Shown: positions 1 to 8,343 of the stretch, piece after piece
How the letters are laid out: every line of letters begins with the position of its first letter
Numbering within the stretch: position 1 is the first letter of the stretch
Assembly (NCBI GenBank): GCA_048594725.1
Contig: JBMDXA010000237.1
Coordinates: forward strand, 1-64,000
DNA: 64,000 nt
Direction of reading: 5' to 3'
Source of the DNA: JAFDZV01 sp048594725
GTDB taxonomy: Bacteria > Bacteroidota > Ignavibacteria > OLB7
The notes under the pieces: model-generated
What the model saw: only the letters and a program-made list of their open reading frames with translations
The model's database searches: none
What the model was told of the DNA's origin: nothing
Position numbers and translations under genes: made by a program

Positions 1-80
1 GCCCATGGGCCATCGGAAAGGCCGCGGAGTCGAACTCCAAGACAAACACTCGTTGAGAATATATTAGTAACACCCCCCGT

Positions 81-1439
81 TTATATCTTCCCAGCCCCCT
101 CCAGGCTTTCCCCTGCGGCGCGGCGGCCGCTCTCGATGGCACCGTGCACGGTTCCCACATGTCCCTCAAGGCTCAACGCCTCTCCCGCGAAATACAACGT
201 CCCCTCCAGCGGTGCCGCCACGGTCTTCTGGTACTCGATCCCACCGACCGTGTAATAACTGTATGCGCCGCGCGAGAAGGGATCGGCGGACCAGTCGTGG
301 AAATACCATCCATCGAGTCGCTCCTCGATAAAGGCGCGCTCCAGACCGAGCACGCGAGCCAGCGCCGAGAGGGCATTCTCCACCACATGCGATTCCCCCT
401 GCCCCAGCAGGCGCGAGGCCGCCGGCCCGCCTACCCAGCCGGTCAGCGTGGCGGCGCGCACCGGCAGCCAGCTCCACCAGGTGGGCATGGTGGCATCATC
501 GGAGAGAAGGAAACTCATCCGGCCGAGCCCGCCGGCCGCTTCGCCGGAGAGGACTCCCGCGTTCTCCCAGAAACGTTCGCGGAACCGGAGGATCACCTTC
601 GCCACGGTTCCCATTCCCATCCGCTCCATCGCCTCGCGTCTGGGGCCGAGATCGGGAACGAAGCGAACCGCGCCGCGCGCTCCCGGCTGCGCCTGAAGAA
701 CACCCACCGGCAGAGTAACCAGCACACGGCGGGCATGGAAGCTCCGGGACTCCCCCCCGGCCGGACCGGACGCCCGCACGGTAACGCCCTCGCCGCTCCA
801 CTCCACCGTCTCCACGATCGTATTGAGATGTACCGCCGTCCTGGCCGGATCGAGCCCGGCCCGAAGCCACTCCACAACACCATCGTACCCCTGGGCAAAG
901 CGGAAATCATCATCGCCGCCGATTCCATCCCCGGCATCCTCCACCTTCGCCAGACCGGCAACCCCGGCGCGTTCGGCGGGAGCGGCATGGAACCCCTCCA
1001 CATAGGATATCGCGGCGGCCCTCACATCCTGATTCTTCTTCCCCTTGCAGCACTCCTCTATGAAGTCGAGAAAGGAACGATCCTCCCCATCCTTTGGCTT
1101 CATCTGCGCGGTGACCTTCTCCAGCCTGCTCCACAGGTCGTTGTTGCGGCCCAGGGTTCCCCCGCTGGAGCGCCAGAAATCTCCCATCGTATCATAGACC
1201 GGCAGCCGTGCGGCCTCCACGATGCTCCAGAGATCGGGGTGGCGGCCATGAATGAAATCGGCACCAAGCTCCACCGGCAGGGGAAGCTCGCGGGTACGGA
1301 TCGTATTGATTCTCCCGCCGATCCGCTCGCGCGCCTCCAGCACCCGCACGCTCAACCCCGCCGAGGAGAGATCGCGCGCGGCCGCAAGCCCCGAGGCCCC
1401 CGCCCCTATCACTATAACATCGCTCTGATTTGGTGACAT
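81..1439 (-). CDS. FAD-dependent amine oxidase family protein
   Basis: A 452-residue flavoprotein of the amine oxidase (MAO/polyamine oxidase) family. Such enzymes oxidise a C-N bond on an amine using FAD and O2. The N-terminal dinucleotide-binding motif GAGASG is at residues 12-17, followed by E35 and the EARERIGGR motif (35-43) that contacts FAD. The typical C-terminal FAD motif (YFAGEALS, about residue 416, then HVGTVHGAIESG) is present, so the protein looks full length. There is no signal peptide or Tat motif, so it is probably cytoplasmic. The gene is monocistronic and divergent from the pseudouridine synthase gene. The substrate cannot be told from sequence; carotenoid or phytoene desaturase-like enzymes share the fold but fit the motifs less well. 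Confidence 0.85.
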   Translation of the reverse strand: MSPNQSDVIVIGAGASGLAAARDLSSAGLSVRVLEARERIGGRINTIRTRELPLPVELGADFIHGRHPDLWSIVEAARLPVYDTMGDFWRSSGGTLGRNNDLWSRLEKVTAQMKPKDGEDRSFLDFIEECCKGKKNQDVRAAAISYVEGFHAAPAERAGVAGLAKVEDAGDGIGGDDDFRFAQGYDGVVEWLRAGLDPARTAVHLNTIVETVEWSGEGVTVRASGPAGGESRSFHARRVLVTLPVGVLQAQPGARGAVRFVPDLGPRREAMERMGMGTVAKVILRFRERFWENAGVLSGEAAGGLGRMSFLLSDDATMPTWWSWLPVRAATLTGWVGGPAASRLLGQGESHVVENALSALARVLGLERAFIEERLDGWYFHDWSADPFSRGAYSYYTVGGIEYQKTVAAPLEGTLYFAGEALSLEGHVGTVHGAIESGRRAAGESLEGAGKI

Positions 1440-1582
1440 AGCCCGCCCTGTTGTACTCCGTTGTAAATTGAGCGGCTCCGCACCGGCGAACCCCGCCGAC
1501 GTGCGTTGCCGAACCGAAGAGAAACGAACACGTTCATAACCGTACAGGCCGCATGCCAGCCTGTGCCTCCCCTATAGATCTT

Positions 1583-2275
1583 ATGCTCGATATCCTCTAT
1601 CACGACTCCGAGATCGTGGCGATCTCCAAGCCGAGCGGGCTGCTCGTGCACCCGTCGGATGTAGCTCCCGATCGCGAGACCTGCCTCAGCATGCTGCGCG
1701 CGCAGATCGACCAGTGGATCTATCCGGTGCACCGGCTTGACCGGGGGACATCGGGGGTGCTGGTCTTCGCGCTCAGCTCCGCAATGGCGCGGCAGCTCGC
1801 CGATCTTCTCAAGAACCGTGAGGTGCAGAAGCGTTATCTCACGATCGTGCGGGGATACGCGCCGGACTCCGGAGATATCGACTCCCCGCTGGCCGACGAC
1901 AACGGAATAAAATCGATCGAGGCACGCACCCTGTATACGCGTCTGGCGACCGTGGAGCTTCCCTATCCGGTCGGCAAATATGACACCGCGCGCTACTCGC
2001 TGGTGCGGGTCGAGCCGGTGACCGGGCGCACCCACCAGATACGGCGGCATATGGCCCATATCAAACATCCCGTGGTGGGAGATACCACCTACGGCGAGGG
2101 ACGCCAGAACCGGCTGTTCCGCGAGCAGCTCGGCATTCACCGCATGATGCTTCATTCCCGCACCCTCAGCTTCCCCAACCCGAGCGGCGAAGGCACCCTC
2201 AGAATCGACGCGCCGCTACCGGAAGAACTTCAGGACCTGTTCCGGAAATTCGGCTGGCAGGATGAGGAGGGGTGA
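1583..2275 (+). CDS. truC: RluA-family pseudouridine synthase, TruC-like
   Basis: Isomerises uridine to pseudouridine in RNA; the closest remembered family member is TruC (tRNA U65). The motif HRLDRGTSG carries the catalytic Asp (D53 of 230). The protein lacks an N-terminal S4 domain, as TruC does. The frame opens at 1553, but the ATG at 1583 gives MLDILYHDSEIVAISKPSG, which matches where TruC proteins begin, so the later start is preferred. No clear Shine-Dalgarno is visible for either start. The stop codon runs directly into an AT-rich microrepeat. The family is certain; the exact RNA target is inferred. Confidence 0.85.
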   Translation: MLDILYHDSEIVAISKPSGLLVHPSDVAPDRETCLSMLRAQIDQWIYPVHRLDRGTSGVLVFALSSAMARQLADLLKNREVQKRYLTIVRGYAPDSGDIDSPLADDNGIKSIEARTLYTRLATVELPYPVGKYDTARYSLVRVEPVTGRTHQIRRHMAHIKHPVVGDTTYGEGRQNRLFREQLGIHRMMLHSRTLSFPNPSGEGTLRIDAPLPEELQDLFRKFGWQDEEG

Positions 2276-2385
2276 TTCTCGATTTGGGAATTTTCGATTT
2301 TAGATTTTGGATTTTCGATTGGGAATTCCAGCCTGGCCGCCTCTTCATCCTCTTTGCGTTCCTCTGCGGCTTTGCGTGATGCATC
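2275..2385 (+). repeat. GATTTTCGATT microrepeats plus half of a hairpin element
   Basis: Degenerate copies of GATTTTCGATT/GATTTTGGATT start at the truC stop codon and run to about 2325. They are followed (about 2338-2385) by a single arm of the CTTTGCGT...GCGGCTTTGCGTGATGCAT element whose full palindrome is seen at 46251-46309. The same two elements are paired again after the phosphoesterase gene and the microrepeat is also next to a hairpin after glgP. Confidence 0.75.
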
Positions 2386-2392
2386 CAATCCG

Positions 2393-2816
2393 GATAAAGC
2401 TACCGGGAAGGGTATATCATCTCTTTGCGATTCGCGAATGATATACCATATCGCATAAATCTACCGGACAGGATATATCATCTCGTTGCGATTCGTGAAG
2501 ATTTCATCGCTACCGTACGATAGGATGGAACAACGCCTCCTCCCCATCAATCAGGATGCACGAATGATATCGCATATCGTGATAAAGCTACCGGAAAGGA
2601 TATATCATCTCGTTGCGCTTCGCGAAGATTTCATCGCTACCGTACGATACGATGAACAACGCTCCCCCCCGTCCATCAGGATGCACGAATGACATAGCAT
2701 ATCGTGATAAAGATACCGGGAAGGATATATGATCTCTTTGCACTTCGCGAAGATTTCATCGCTACCGTACAATACGATGGAACAACGCTCCCCCCCGTCC
2801 ATCAAGATTCGCGGAG
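2393..2816. repeat. Tandem repeat of about 124 bp, 3.5 copies
   Basis: Units begin with GATAAAGCTACCGG or close variants at 2393, 2453, 2581 and 2705. Units 2 and 3 are 124-128 bp long and strongly alike (shared core GAAGATTTCATCGCTACCGT). The first unit lacks about 67 internal bases, joining GATTCGCG directly to AATGATAT. The last unit is cut off where it reaches the 3' end of the SDR gene and supplies its final codons. No open frame is conserved across units and no spacer-like variable segments exist, so it is not a CRISPR array. Confidence 0.9.
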
Positions 2817-3440
2817 ATTAGCGGAAACGGGAGCGCCTTTTGCAACGGCGATCATTTCCGCGGCCACATCCCGCGCCTTGATGGGACGGTACTTGCGCAA
2901 CGGACCGAACAGCAGCGGCGAGGCTATCACGGAAAGGACCGCGCCGATCTTCTCCCCCAGCCGGAACTCCTTCCGGTCGCCGAGCAGCAGCGAGGGACGA
3001 AAAATCCGCACTCGCTCAAACGGGATTTTCCGCACCGCATCCTCCAGCTCCCCTTTCACGCGGCTATAAAAAATGGACGACCCGGAATCGGCGCCGACGG
3101 AGGAGACCAGCAGAAACTGCCGCACGCCATTACGGGCGGCAGCCAGGGCTATACGGTGCGGGTAGGTGAAATCGACCTTGTAGAATTGCTCCTGCGAGCC
3201 TGCCACGGCGATCGTGGTGCCGAGACAGCAGAACAGATCATCCCCTTTTATCAACGCCTCATAATCCTCTGGCCGGTCGAAATCTATCACCTCCGTCCGG
3301 AGCTTCGGATGGCTTACGGTGAGCCCCCTCCTGACAAATGCCACCACGCTCTGATAGGCATCATCATGCAGAAGCAGATCGAGGCAGTGTCCCCCGACAA
3401 GGCCGCTGGCGCCGAAGAGAAGAGCGGTTCGTGGTTGCAT
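2802..3440 (-). CDS. NAD(P)-binding SDR-type protein (TIP30/HTATIP2-like)
   Basis: A 212-residue atypical short-chain dehydrogenase fold. Seen: the nucleotide motif GASGLVGG (residues 10-17), SSV (113-115) and YSRVK (125-129), matching the Ser and YxxxK positions of SDRs. The length and the pattern LVSSVGADSGSSIFYSRVKG resemble small NAD(P)H-binding proteins related to human TIP30. Catalytic activity is uncertain. The C-terminal residues are encoded in the edge of the upstream-lying tandem repeat array, so the tail may have been altered by repeat expansion. Confidence 0.75.
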   Translation of the reverse strand: MQPRTALLFGASGLVGGHCLDLLLHDDAYQSVVAFVRRGLTVSHPKLRTEVIDFDRPEDYEALIKGDDLFCCLGTTIAVAGSQEQFYKVDFTYPHRIALAAARNGVRQFLLVSSVGADSGSSIFYSRVKGELEDAVRKIPFERVRIFRPSLLLGDRKEFRLGEKIGAVLSVIASPLLFGPLRKYRPIKARDVAAEMIAVAKGAPVSANLRES

Positions 3441-3781
3441 GGAAAAAGTCGTTCCTGGTTTGTAGTGCTTATGTACCTACGAATACGTTTTCCGAGATGC
3501 ATGGTCGCGGCGTTCTACCGGGCGACGCCTGCAAATACTAGAGTAGTATTGACAATTATCGTTACCAGAATGATTACTCTCTTGTGGCCCCCGTAGGGGA
3601 CACCTATAGAGCAGTTTTCAATTGACTTGATCGGTTCTGGCTCCCGTAGGGAGCACCCGTCCGTAGCTATGGTGTCAGTGTTTTCTTCGGAAGCTCCGTA
3701 GCAGCGGCCCATTCTTCTGACGAGCCTTACCTCACACTCAACTGAAACCCGCTCTAGGTGTTGCCCATGTATCGAAAATTC
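3441..3781. repeat. Intergenic stretch filled with dispersed repeats
   Basis: No gene seen. About 3493-3540 carries a copy of the TGGTCGCGGCGTTCTACC...CCTGC element also found near 11084, 11337 and 62359. About 3571-3720 carries a copy of a longer dispersed element: TTGTGGCCCCCGTAGGGGACACC, then GGAAGCTCCG and AGCGGCCCATTCTTC. Further copies of that element are at 62130-62270 (same strand), about 11192-11300 (opposite strand) and 59770-59820 (partial). Confidence 0.7.
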
Positions 3782-5434
3782 TCACCCCCCTCTTCGCCCC
3801 AGCAATCTCCCCGCCTTTCCGGTGATATCCCGCGCCTCCTTCAGTCCCAGTGCGGTTGTGACGCCGAGATACACCGCGCCGTACGGTGCCAGCACCAGCG
3901 CCCCGGTGATGATCGGATGGAACGATCCCACCAGCAGTTTGGCGCCCCAGCCGGCGGCGGCGGCGATGATACCGGCCCCCCAGAGCTGTACCACAAACAT
4001 GCCGGGAAGCCCCGTGGCTCCTATCCTCCTGTTGATCCCGCGCCGCAGAAAAAAGAACTCTATCCATCCGGCAAGCCCCGCCGATGCGGTAAGCCCCACC
4101 GCCCCCCATTTCATCTCCAGGCCCAGAACCGGCGGAAGCACCACAGCGCAGAAGTAGCCCAGCACGGTGGTGAGGGTCACGCGGACGATGGCGTAGCGGA
4201 GCGGAGTACGGGTATCGCGCAGCGCGTAGTAGGTGGAGGAATAAAGACGCCCGAGCGTGGAGGAGAGCAGCCCCACGGTGGAGCCGGCCAGAATCGCCCA
4301 GACGTAATTGGTATCGTCGCGGGTGAAGGCACCGGTCTGGTAGATGGCACCCACGATCACATCGCCCAGAGCCAGGAACGCCACGGCCGAGGGGACGATC
4401 AGATAGGCGATCCGCCGCAGCCCCGCATTCAGGCGGCCGTGCAGGTACGTGGCGATCTCCTGGTCGGAGCCGACGGCGCTGGACATGGCCGGCAGCTCGG
4501 CGGCCGAGACCGACATGCCGAACAGGCTCACCGGCAGCGTATAGATGATCTGCGCATAGGCAAGCGCCGAAACCGCACCGGTGGGCAGAAAGCTCGCCAG
4601 CAGGTTGTCGATATAGGCGCTGATCTGCACCACCCCCCGGCTGATGAAGACCGGAACGAAATTCCGGATCACCGTCCTGACGCTTTCCAGCGTCGTATCC
4701 AGGTTCGGGCGAAGCCCCGGCACCAGCCGCATCACCGAGGGAAGCTGCACGCCGATCTGCAACGCGCTTCCGGCCACCGCTCCCCAGGCCAGCGCCTCGG
4801 CCAGCGGGAACTGCCCCACGGTCCCGCCGAATATCACCATCGCGGCGATCATCGCGGCGTTCCAGATCACCGGGGCGGCATACGAGAGGAAAAATCTGCG
4901 ATGGCTGTTGAGAACCCCCAGGCACCAGGCGCTCATCACCAGCAGTCCGGTGGCCGGGAAGAGAATACGCACCAGGCGGATCGTCAGCTCGCGCTTCTCC
5001 CCCTCGAATCCCGGCGCTATCAGGTCGATCAGGGCCGGCGTCAGCAGCACGCCGACCAGCACCAGGGCCGAGGTCACCAGCGACAAGAGCGCGGCGATGG
5101 CCCCCGCCACCCGCCGGGCCTGCTCCTTCTCCCCGCGCGCCAGCAGGCCGGCGTACACCGGGATGAAGGATGCCGAGAGCACCCCCTCGCCGAACAGGTT
5201 CTGCAAGAGGTTGGGAATACGGAAGCCCGCCTTGAAGGCATCGGCCGCCACGGAGTTGCCGAAATAATGCGCGAAGACACGCTCGCGAACCAGCCCGGCG
5301 ATACGGCTGAGAAGAATACCGGCAGCGACAAGGAACGTGGAGCGCCCGGCACTGCCGGGACGCGCGCTCTCTTTCTCGGATGTTGGCACGGTCGGATCGA
5401 TCTGTTTGGAATGTTGGGCCGGGATGGGGGGCAC
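3782..5434 (-). CDS. murJ: Lipid II flippase MurJ
   Basis: Integral membrane protein of 550 residues that flips lipid II across the cytoplasmic membrane for peptidoglycan synthesis. Seen: after a hydrophilic N-terminal tail of about 30 residues, the characteristic first helix region ILLSRIAGLVRERVFAHYFG, then AADAFKAGFRIPNLLQNLFG and EGVLSASFIPVYAGL, which are the MurJ/MviN signature, followed by many hydrophobic segments consistent with about 14 helices. Length fits the family (500-550). It appears monocistronic. No unusual feature seen. Confidence 0.95.
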   Translation of the reverse strand: MPPIPAQHSKQIDPTVPTSEKESARPGSAGRSTFLVAAGILLSRIAGLVRERVFAHYFGNSVAADAFKAGFRIPNLLQNLFGEGVLSASFIPVYAGLLARGEKEQARRVAGAIAALLSLVTSALVLVGVLLTPALIDLIAPGFEGEKRELTIRLVRILFPATGLLVMSAWCLGVLNSHRRFFLSYAAPVIWNAAMIAAMVIFGGTVGQFPLAEALAWGAVAGSALQIGVQLPSVMRLVPGLRPNLDTTLESVRTVIRNFVPVFISRGVVQISAYIDNLLASFLPTGAVSALAYAQIIYTLPVSLFGMSVSAAELPAMSSAVGSDQEIATYLHGRLNAGLRRIAYLIVPSAVAFLALGDVIVGAIYQTGAFTRDDTNYVWAILAGSTVGLLSSTLGRLYSSTYYALRDTRTPLRYAIVRVTLTTVLGYFCAVVLPPVLGLEMKWGAVGLTASAGLAGWIEFFFLRRGINRRIGATGLPGMFVVQLWGAGIIAAAAGWGAKLLVGSFHPIITGALVLAPYGAVYLGVTTALGLKEARDITGKAGRLLGRRGG

Positions 5435-5552
5435 GCTCCGGGGCGGCGATCACCGGCCGGAGTTGCTCCCGCCCCTTCCCGGCGGGGCGGGCAGAAACAG
5501 GAACTTAACCATAGCGCCGTTCACCCGGCGTATCGAAGCGTGCATCGGGAGA

Positions 5553-5990
5553 TCAGGGATACTCCCCCCAGTCCACGATCACAAGGCGGTTTCCGTTTTC
5601 CATGCGGAAGAACGCCCGCCCGTAGATCGTCCCGGGCTGATCCTTCAACCTCTCATCCAGCTCGGCGAGATCGAAATATCCTTGTAGATCGAGCGTCATA
5701 ATCATCCCTTTCTGTCTGCGTCGTTTTCCCTGCCGGGTCAGTATCAGAACCAGCGGCAGCGCGTTCGGATGGCGTCCAGCCTGTCCGGGCTCGCCGGGAT
5801 CATCGAGCGGGGCTCCGAAGTCCTCCGGAGCGATCGGCAGCGCCAGATATGGCAATCCCTCCAGTTCTATCAATTCCATGTACCAGCCCTTCTCCAGAAG
5901 GGCATTGAGATGCTCCACACCTGCATCGTCGCGGATCAGTATCGCGCGCCAGAAGCGTTTCTGGCTGCCGAGAGTGAATCGTAATGGCAT
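5553..5990 (-). CDS. Hypothetical protein
   Basis: Not recognised. The open frame extends to 6164, but the segment before M59 is Arg/Gly-rich and unlike protein, and a promoter-like CGTATCTTG lies at 6059-6067 (reverse strand) inside it. The ATG at 5990 is therefore chosen, giving 145 residues (MPLRFTLGSQKRFWRAILIR...). There is no signal peptide or membrane segment. The C-terminus DWGEYP and the central LDLQGYFDLAELDERLKD look like a small soluble domain with alternating strands and helices. Single gene between murJ and the divergent fibre operon. Confidence 0.5.
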   Translation of the reverse strand: MPLRFTLGSQKRFWRAILIRDDAGVEHLNALLEKGWYMELIELEGLPYLALPIAPEDFGAPLDDPGEPGQAGRHPNALPLVLILTRQGKRRRQKGMIMTLDLQGYFDLAELDERLKDQPGTIYGRAFFRMENGNRLVIVDWGEYP

Positions 5991-6300
5991 GCTGGTTTCG
6001 GCGATTTTCAAGAAGCGGGAACGCCCCTGTTCCGGGCCTTCGGCACGGCCGGGCGCGCCAAGATACGACAGCGATTTCCGGCATCGGCAGCGGGTCTGTC
6101 CGGAATATGGACGCGATCCGGAAATCGCACATAAAGGCACATCCCAGGCCCCTGATTTACGCAAAAAAGCGGGAAAAACGGGGTGGCGTGATTCTAGTTA
6201 TACAGGATACACAGGTATGTCTTGGGGTCCACGCGAGAATACCTATCCGGAACATTATTGGACAACCGGACCTCACAATCTCAATCAAACATCAGGTCTG
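5991..6300. promoter_or_regulatory. Divergent promoter region before the fibre operon
   Basis: No gene seen. On the reverse strand CGTATCTTG (plus coordinates 6059-6067) lies about 70 bp before the hypothetical gene and matches the 9-mer seen upstream of three other genes. On the plus strand no clear TAnnTTTG element was found before the DUF4402 gene; an AT-rich stretch lies at 6190-6215. Confidence 0.4.
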
Positions 6301-6849
6301 ATGAACCGCACAATTCTCACACAGGCAGCCATTGTGGCAGTGGCTTTAACGGCCGGGTCGGCGGCGTCCGCCCAGTCGGTGGGGGTAGGCTCCACGGCAA
6401 CGATCGTGACACCGATCACCGCCGCAGCTACCGCCCCGCTGGCGTTCGGCAGCATCACGAAGGGATCTACCACAAGCGTTCCCGCAACCAGCGCCTCGGC
6501 AGCCGCCGTCACCCTGAGCGGCGACCAGGCGGACAACGTCATCGTCTCGATACCGGCATCGGTGGTGATCTCCACCAGCTCCGGCTCCGGAGGAAATCTC
6601 AACGTGACGATCGATCGCGGAACGCTCCGCAAGAACACATCGAACGCGCAGGGGAGCGCCACGCAGCTGAACGCATCGAGCGGCTCGGCGACGGTTGCTC
6701 TCAGCGTCGACAACCAGGGGGATGCGGTCAACAACGACGGCCTGGGCCAGGTGTATCTCTGGATCGGCGGCTCGGTAACCCCGGACGACACGCAACAGCG
6801 CGGAAGCTACAGCGGCACCTTCACCGTCAGCGCGGCGTACTCGAACTGA
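6301..6849 (+). CDS. DUF4402 protein, probable fibre subunit
   Basis: 182 residues with a signal peptide (cleavage expected after ...AGSAASA, about residue 24). The mature part is Ser/Thr/Ala-rich and beta-strand-like: LAFGSITKGSTTS near the N-terminus and GSYSGTFTVSAAYSN at the C-terminus, the two hallmark ends of DUF4402. The last strand, with alternating hydrophobic residues and a near-terminal Tyr, resembles the C-terminal strand of pilins that is bound by periplasmic chaperones. First gene of a four-gene set with a chaperone and usher, so it is inferred to be the major subunit of a surface fibre. A translation start at 5878 is open but has no coding character. Confidence 0.75.
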   Translation: MNRTILTQAAIVAVALTAGSAASAQSVGVGSTATIVTPITAAATAPLAFGSITKGSTTSVPATSASAAAVTLSGDQADNVIVSIPASVVISTSSGSGGNLNVTIDRGTLRKNTSNAQGSATQLNASSGSATVALSVDNQGDAVNNDGLGQVYLWIGGSVTPDDTQQRGSYSGTFTVSAAYSN

Positions 6850-6910
6850 CGGCTCCCTCTTTGGTAAACGAGTCATTCCTACACCAGCGACCATCAGAAA
6901 CGTGACGTCG

Positions 6911-6941
6911 GCCGGTACGCACTGCTGCCATGCGTGCCGGC
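6911..6941 (+). promoter_or_regulatory. RNA hairpin between fibre subunit and chaperone genes
   Basis: GCCGGTACGCA (6911-6921) can pair with TGCGTGCCGGC (6931-6941) as an 11-bp stem with one U-G pair and a 9-nt loop. No U-tract follows. It sits in the only sizeable gap (112 bp) of the operon, after the first subunit gene. A role as partial terminator or mRNA 3' stabiliser that gives more subunit than chaperone/usher is inferred. Confidence 0.55.
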
Positions 6942-6961
6942 GGCGGCAACCAACATTTAGA

Positions 6962-7837
6962 ATGAACATGGACTTGCGCAATCGTTACACCCATTTTCTC
7001 GTCGGCGTGTTCCTCTGCACCCTGATGAACGTAGCCAGCGCACAGATAGAAGTAGCACCCACGCGCGTCATCCTCACGATGCGCGAGCGCTCCCAGGAGA
7101 TCAACGTCTCGAACCCGTCGGACAACCAGGTTGAAGTCATCGCCGACCTCGGCTTCAAGCTGATCCGCACCGACTCGCTCGGCTCGCAGACGCTCGACTC
7201 GGCCCGCACGGCCGAGGAGGGATCGCGCTCGGGGCGCAACTGGGTGAAGATCTTCCCCCGCCGATTCACGCTGGCCCCGCGCAGTTCGCGCCTGGTCCGG
7301 GTGATGGTCACGATCCCGGACAGCGCCGCCAACGGCGAATACTGGGCACGGCTGATCGTGTCCGGAACACCGCTCAACAGCACCCTGCCGGTGGATCTGG
7401 ATTCGGCACAGGGGATTGAAACCAATATTTCGATGCGGATGGAACTGGATCTTCCGATCATCATCCGCAAGGGGAACGTGGAGACCGGAATCGCCCTGGA
7501 AGGGCTTCAGGGACGCCAGACCCCGGAGAACACCGTACTGCTGCTGGACACCCGCCGCACCGGCAACAGCGCCTATCGCGGCACCGTCAATGCGGTGGTG
7601 CGCGACGGCTCCGGCAGCGAGATAGCATCGGTCTCGGAGCAATACACCACCGAGTTCGCACTCCGCAAGGCGCTTCGCCTGCCGCGTCTCAGCAACGGCA
7701 CCTACACGGTGCGCGTGGAGTCGCAGAGCGTGAAGCTGGGAGGAGCCAACGAGGCGGTGATACCCGCCCCCACCGTTGCCGCCACCTACACGCTTGCGGT
7801 GAACGGATCGGCCATCGAGGTAAGATCAAAGGAATGA
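6962..7837 (+). CDS. Periplasmic chaperone of a chaperone-usher system
   Basis: 291 residues with a signal peptide (cleavage near NVASAQ). The mature sequence starts IEVAPTRVILTMRERSQEINVSNPSD, the typical first strands of PapD-like immunoglobulin-fold chaperones, followed by FPRRFTLAPRSSRLVRVMVTIP, the G1-type donor strand region, and EYWARLIVSGTP. Family chaperones hold subunits in the periplasm by donor-strand complementation and hand them to the usher. The start at 6962 is preferred to the open frame at 6902 because the signal peptide begins there; M3 (6968) is also possible. The stop overlaps the next start by 4 bp (ATGA), implying translational coupling. Confidence 0.8.
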   Translation: MNMDLRNRYTHFLVGVFLCTLMNVASAQIEVAPTRVILTMRERSQEINVSNPSDNQVEVIADLGFKLIRTDSLGSQTLDSARTAEEGSRSGRNWVKIFPRRFTLAPRSSRLVRVMVTIPDSAANGEYWARLIVSGTPLNSTLPVDLDSAQGIETNISMRMELDLPIIIRKGNVETGIALEGLQGRQTPENTVLLLDTRRTGNSAYRGTVNAVVRDGSGSEIASVSEQYTTEFALRKALRLPRLSNGTYTVRVESQSVKLGGANEAVIPAPTVAATYTLAVNGSAIEVRSKE

Positions 7838-8343
7838 TCGCAATGCCAACAAACGCAGCACCCCCCGGCCTCCGGAAACTCCCTGTATGGGGCGCCAGGC
7901 TTCTTGTGATGATCCTCCTGATAGGAGCCGCAACCGCCGGCGCAAAGGCGCAGGATCTGGTAGTGACCGGCCTTCGCGGCATCAACTTCGGCAGCCTCTT
8001 CCGCTCCAGCTCCGGGGTGATCCCCTACACCAGCAGCTCCGCTGCGGAGTTCAAGATCACCGGACAGCGAACCCGGCGCGCCCGCATCACGGTCTCCCCC
8101 ACGGGGCTCTGGCTCTGGTTCAGCGCCTATATGGATATCGATGTCAGCAACTCCCAGTGCGCCTACAGCCTGAACGACGGCGTCACCTGGACGGTGTTCT
8201 CCACGGGAACGCTCTTCCAGGATGTAACCCTCCCGAGCAGCGGCTCGGTACGGGTTCGTGTCGGCGGTACCCTCAGAAGCTCCTCCTCGCAGCGGCGCGG
8301 GGTCTATCTCGGCCTGATCACAGTCAACGCAGCATATCGATGA
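7834..8343 (+). CDS. Second DUF4402 protein, probable minor or adaptor subunit
   Basis: 169 residues with a signal peptide ending about ...AGAKAQD (residue 40). The mature part begins LVVTGLRGINFGSLFRSSSG and ends QRRGVYLGLITVNAAYR, again the DUF4402 pattern with a Tyr next to last. It contains only one Cys (SQCAYSLNDG), so no intradomain disulfide. It overlaps the chaperone gene by 4 bp and the usher gene by 4 bp. Its tight coupling to the usher, compared with the detached first subunit gene, suggests a lower-abundance tip or anchor subunit; this is inference. Confidence 0.7.
   Translation: MIAMPTNAAPPGLRKLPVWGARLLVMILLIGAATAGAKAQDLVVTGLRGINFGSLFRSSSGVIPYTSSSAAEFKITGQRTRRARITVSPTGLWLWFSAYMDIDVSNSQCAYSLNDGVTWTVFSTGTLFQDVTLPSSGSVRVRVGGTLRSSSSQRRGVYLGLITVNAAYR

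Noticed and set aside
144..1436. 430-codon open frame antisense to the amine oxidase
   Set aside because: Shadow frame; the flavoprotein on the reverse strand has full family motifs.
2393..2816. CRISPR array
   Set aside because: The repeats are contiguous units of about 124 bp without variable spacers, and no cas gene is near.
3758..5701. 647-codon open frame antisense to murJ
   Set aside because: Gln/Arg/His-rich shadow; no recognisable domain.
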